Shown here piece after piece: positions 61,201 through 64,000 of a DNA stretch of 64,000 nucleotides; position 1 is the first letter of the stretch, and the number at the start of each line of letters is the position of its first letter. The stretch lies in NCBI RefSeq assembly GCF_000972845.2, contig NC_040019.1:11547001-11611000 (forward strand). The letters are read 5' to 3'. A model generated the notes under the pieces. The model saw only the letters and a list, made by a program, of their open reading frames with translations, ran no database searches and was not told where the DNA came from. This DNA comes from Larimichthys crocea (taxonomy: Eukaryota > Chordata > Actinopteri > Sciaenidae). The translations under genes were made by a program, and so were the position numbers.

Positions 61201-63829
61201 GAACAGCAGTATATGCAACAGGACAGTTTAAGAGTAATGTTAAGTAAAGGTTATTGAAATGTGAAATCAGTATTCCTAACCCTCCACTAATTGAGCTTTT
61301 CTAGTTTTTAAATCTGAAACATTATGACACTAAAACATTAACCTTGTTGGTCTACATTAGGCTCCTGTAGGACTCATCTTACATCTGCACTTTAAACGTG
61401 CCAACAATCACAACGAAACACACAACAGAACACTGAGAAAATAATTTTCTTTCTTTCTCTTTCTTTTATTTCCCTGCATTGAGCCTCAGGAGCAGAAATG
61501 GTATTTACAAGTTAATAAAAAAGCACATCCATCATAGAAGAATAAATATCAGCTGGTTTAAATCTGCCTCTGACTGTTGCCTCAGCTGGGCAAAACAGCT
61601 GGATGCCGTCTTTTTAAAAACCAATCATCATTTTAAGTACTGCACGTAAATATAAATGTCTTTGTTAAGACTGAATGCAACTATAGTGCTGCTGACCTGT
61701 GGTGTTGGCGGGAGCAGCGAAGCTAAAAGTGGATCCAGGTGCAGTGGCAGCTGTTGTAGTCGTCCCAAAGCCACCGAACGTGCCTGAGATACAAAGCAAA
61801 TCATGACAAATGAGAAAAAGGAGGTGGCACAGAAAGAGTTAAAAGATGGATAGATAAAGAAACAAGAATAAAATTACTGACTATTTGACACAGTAGAGGA
61901 GAGGAAATAATTATGACGTGATTAATACATGAAAAACTAAATTTAGCATTGTTCTTCTATCTTACAAAGAAGGTGTAAATGTACTGAGCTTCTACAGGAA
62001 TCAAATGGGATGAGTTCAATTCAACATTTTGTCCCTTCATGCAAATGGAAACAAAAATGATTTACATTATAGGATGAGATGGAAAATCACTGCACCACAT
62101 AAAGATGTGAAAATGAATGAAAATGTGTGTTTACAGACAGACTGTACTGATTAATCAATCACAAAGGTCATCTACCTGTGCTAGCCAGGCTATTACCAAA
62201 ATTGAAAACAGTGCCAGTGGTGGTTGCTGTACCAAAGCACCCCACATTAAAGCTGACTGCTGCTGGGTTGGTATTTAAACCAAACCCCCCAAAACTAAAC
62301 CCACCAGCCGTGGTGTTTCCAGCTCCCAGCCCCCCAAATCCTGCAGCCAGCAGAGGCGGGCAGCGAGAAAGAGAGAATGACATGGAGGAGTTAAATGACA
62401 AAGGGCCAGGCCTAGTACGGGCTCAGGACTTTAAAAAAACAATACAAAGCTACATGGTTTTGTACATAATGTGTGTATCTTACCAGTGTTTGTGGAGCCA
62501 AAACTAAATCCTGTGGCTGGTGCAGCAGCAGTGGTGGTGGCTGCCCCAAAACCAGGAGCTGTGAGAGCTACGAAGACAAGGTAGACACAAAAAAGGGACT
62601 CGGTTAAAGTGGCAACAACAACAATAACAAGGAAACCTAAAATGGACAACACAAATTATTTCCCCCTGAAGCAGCCGCTCTTCATACAGTTTATGGTAAT
62701 CTTTCTCTGATACTACGTTCATGGGCTCTTCTTGGTCTTTGTGATTTACTATTACAGTACTACCAACAACAGCCAATAATATATTCAAGTGTGAGACGAG
62801 GACACTAATGTTCTGTTTTCATTTACGCTCTTTTTGAGCTCACAGGGCCATCAGGCACACACCACGACTTTAGAAAGCCAACACAGTAATCTGGTTTTCA
62901 CACTTTTAAGCCTAAACGCATGTTTAATTATATAAGATGGTGTATGATTATCTCTATTTGTAGTTCTATTTCTTATTTCTAGAAATAATGTTATTTTTCT
63001 ATTTTTGCTTTTATATAGTTTTCTATTTGTAAACATCCTAATTTCTTCTTTTGCACGTCACATTACTATGCACATATTTAACTTCTTTGCACAGGTTTAA
63101 TTTAAATGATATCTTTCTACGATTAATTCTATCGCTGTAACTTATTCTAAAAAAAATAAAAATAAAGCCAAACACAAAATAACTGTAAATAAATATTGCA
63201 AACCCTACATCATTACAGCGTTAAGTAGGGATGTAACGGTACACTCAACTCACGACTTGAGTCACGATTTTTTGTTCACGATACGATTTTTTTTCTTCCT
63301 TATATAATAATATTCCTACTATATACTTATATAGTCTTGAGTTGAGTGTATCGTTACATCCCTACTCCTGACTAGAACATAACTCCAGGCGGTGCTGAGG
63401 AAACCTAATGAGGGGGAAAAAAGACTTAGACACAAGAGGTTAGTCCCGCTGTGGGTGTCTCGTCCAATGTATGGGAGACATTCCCGGTTGCTTCCAATAT
63501 GGAAAAGCTCGGGCTGTGTGCTGCTGCTACAGTACATCTACCAAAACAACCAGTTCATCTTCATCCTTGAGACCTTCTCTCCACCACACAGCTGGATGAG
63601 ACAGTCCCAAACGGGGCTAAACCAGTGTTTGTAAATCGGTGCACCTCTGACCAACAACACCAGCTGCGGGTCACGAGTGAGGAGGAGAGGAGGAGGATCA
63701 TCACTCTGGACTTACTGCCGAATCCGGACGAGGAGGCGGCGGTGGTGGTGGTGGCTGCGGCGCCAAAGCCAAATGCTGTGGATGCTGTGGTTTTGGCACC
63801 AAATGAACCGAATGTAAACCCGGACGTGT
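55248..63829 (-). CDS. nup54: Nucleoporin 54 (5' end outside the window)
   Basis: Fourteen exons joined in phase (plus-strand bounds): 63716-63829, 62484-62558, 62176-62340, 61697-61783, 60856-61014, 60343-60569, 60065-60252, 59738-59934, 59595-59649, 59087-59180, 58488-58595, 58145-58264, 55918-56028, 55248-55376; about 610 codons. The first five encode an FG-repeat region rich in G, T, A and F (GFG, FSFG, GFGG). ALSAPTLLGDERDSILAKWN begins the folded part, followed by GYSCVPVSKDEDGLVVLVLV, VIVYVVERSPNGTSKRIPAT and C-terminal helices (LNELMSQIRMQNHFGAV) that in the family assemble with NUP62 and NUP58 in the central transport channel. The start codon exon is missing: the most 5' exon begins at a plausible acceptor (GAAG) and no upstream in-frame ATG exists before the window edge. 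The FG region looks longer than human. Confidence 0.93.
55448..55842 (+). mobile_element. Tc1/mariner-type nonautonomous element in nup54 last intron
   Basis: The 395-bp element starts CAGTCAGGTCCATAAATATT and ends AATATTTATGGACCTAACTG, near-perfect inverted termini. It is flanked by TA on both sides (55446-55447 and 55843-55844), the expected target duplication. The interior includes CTATACACCACCACAATAGA and carries no transposase frame. The terminal sequence resembles known fish Tc1-like families. Confidence 0.88.
56176..58068 (+). mobile_element. Internally deleted L1 retrotransposon in a nup54 intron
   Basis: Flanked by a 17-bp direct repeat, AAAAGTGACCTGTGGAG, at 56159-56175 and 58068-58084, with a short poly(A) end. 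The plus strand encodes part of an L1-type endonuclease (IALFQETHLNDSKHAKLNKS, then GRRRGVAILIS) at about 56240-56500. It then jumps to a C-terminal ORF2 segment (MNILPRMLYLFQCLPV, YLWQGKRARIKFKTLQL) at about 56538-56760, and later WDCQVIKSYWEEI to NKWAEYVKPI at about 57430-57790. The reverse-transcriptase core is missing and frames are broken, so it is inactive. It is antisense to nup54. Confidence 0.88.
60645..60732. repeat. 42-bp direct duplication with GT microsatellite in a nup54 intron
   Basis: GTGTGTGTGCTCTTTCTGTT followed by GTGTCTCTAACTAGTCATTT occurs twice in tandem with a 42-bp period and no visible internal mismatch. It is probably a recent duplication. Confidence 0.9.
63224..63366. 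mobile_element. 143-bp inverted-repeat MITE in a nup54 intron
   Basis: Arms of 29 bp (63224-63252 and 63338-63366), beginning AGTAGGGATGTAACGGTACA, are inverted copies with one mismatch. The interior includes GTTCACGATACGATTTTTTT. The terminal sequence resembles hAT-type fish MITEs by recollection. I could not find a clear target-site duplication. Confidence 0.75.
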
Positions 63830-64000
63830 CTTCACAAGAACACAGAGAGCGCGTATGAGTGTTGGGTGTCGTTACAGTAACGTTTCAGCTGCAGTTATTG
63901 TACACAAGCTGTCGTTAAGGAGCGCTACATGTGTAATCACTGACTTAACGACAGCGTTAACCAGCAACTCCTATAACATGTATGTAATATTATATGTGGC
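63830..64000. other. Window edge, inside nup54 intron 1 or 5' region
   Basis: Reading the minus strand, no ATG followed by an FG-type frame appears here, so the nup54 start exon lies past the window. I see nothing else in this stretch. Confidence 0.5.

Noticed and set aside
62178..62507. 109-codon plus-strand open frame
   Set aside because: It is the antisense of the nup54 FG-repeat exons; the low-complexity Gly/Thr codons leave the opposite strand open.

Overview
The window is vertebrate genomic DNA from a ray-finned fish, most likely a percomorph teleost. The genes are spliced with GT-AG introns, the intergenic DNA is AT-rich, and teleost-type SINEs, Tc1/mariner and hAT-type elements and an L1 copy are scattered through introns. 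It also carries gsdf, a TGF-beta family gene known only from fishes. Gene order is: a large modular C-type lectin receptor (+), aff1 (-), an unrecognised small secreted-protein gene (-), gsdf (-), ppef2 (+), nup54 (-, 5' end beyond the window). Human AFF1, PPEF2 and NUP54 all map to 4q21-22, so the block is partly conserved.

1134-17407 (+): a 50-exon gene that I could thread in frame from start to stop, giving about 2,172 residues. Order of parts: signal peptide, five C-type lectin domains (CTLDs), a SUEL/rhamnose-binding-type lectin domain, an F5/8-type C (discoidin) domain, an LCCL domain, seven more CTLDs, one membrane helix and a short tail with an NPxF motif. It looks mannose-receptor-like but has neither the ricin-B nor the fibronectin-II module. 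I know no named receptor with this architecture.

20185-36729 (-): aff1, 19 coding exons, 1,186 residues, a super elongation complex scaffold. It converges with the lectin gene. 36730-40921 has no supported gene; it holds several dispersed repeats, a degenerate 41-42 bp tandem repeat and a perfect 31-bp hairpin.

40922-41673 (-): a two-exon gene for a 194-residue secreted protein I do not recognise. Its stop codon and last residues appear to come from a fish interspersed repeat. 43470-46242 (-): gsdf, five exons, 205 residues, a gonadal TGF-beta-like factor with an altered cystine knot. Its introns hold an L1 remnant, a hAT element with target-site duplications and a tRNA-derived SINE.

48509-53990 (+): ppef2, an EF-hand serine/threonine phosphatase, with an unresolved microexon near its 5' end. 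55248-63829 (-): nup54, a nuclear-pore FG nucleoporin. Its introns contain a 395-bp Tc1/mariner-type element and a 1.9-kb internally deleted L1 flanked by a 17-bp target-site duplication. Apart from the neighbourhood itself, the genes are functionally unrelated. The main points of interest are the lectin receptor architecture, the unknown gene beside gsdf, and the transposable-element load inside gsdf.
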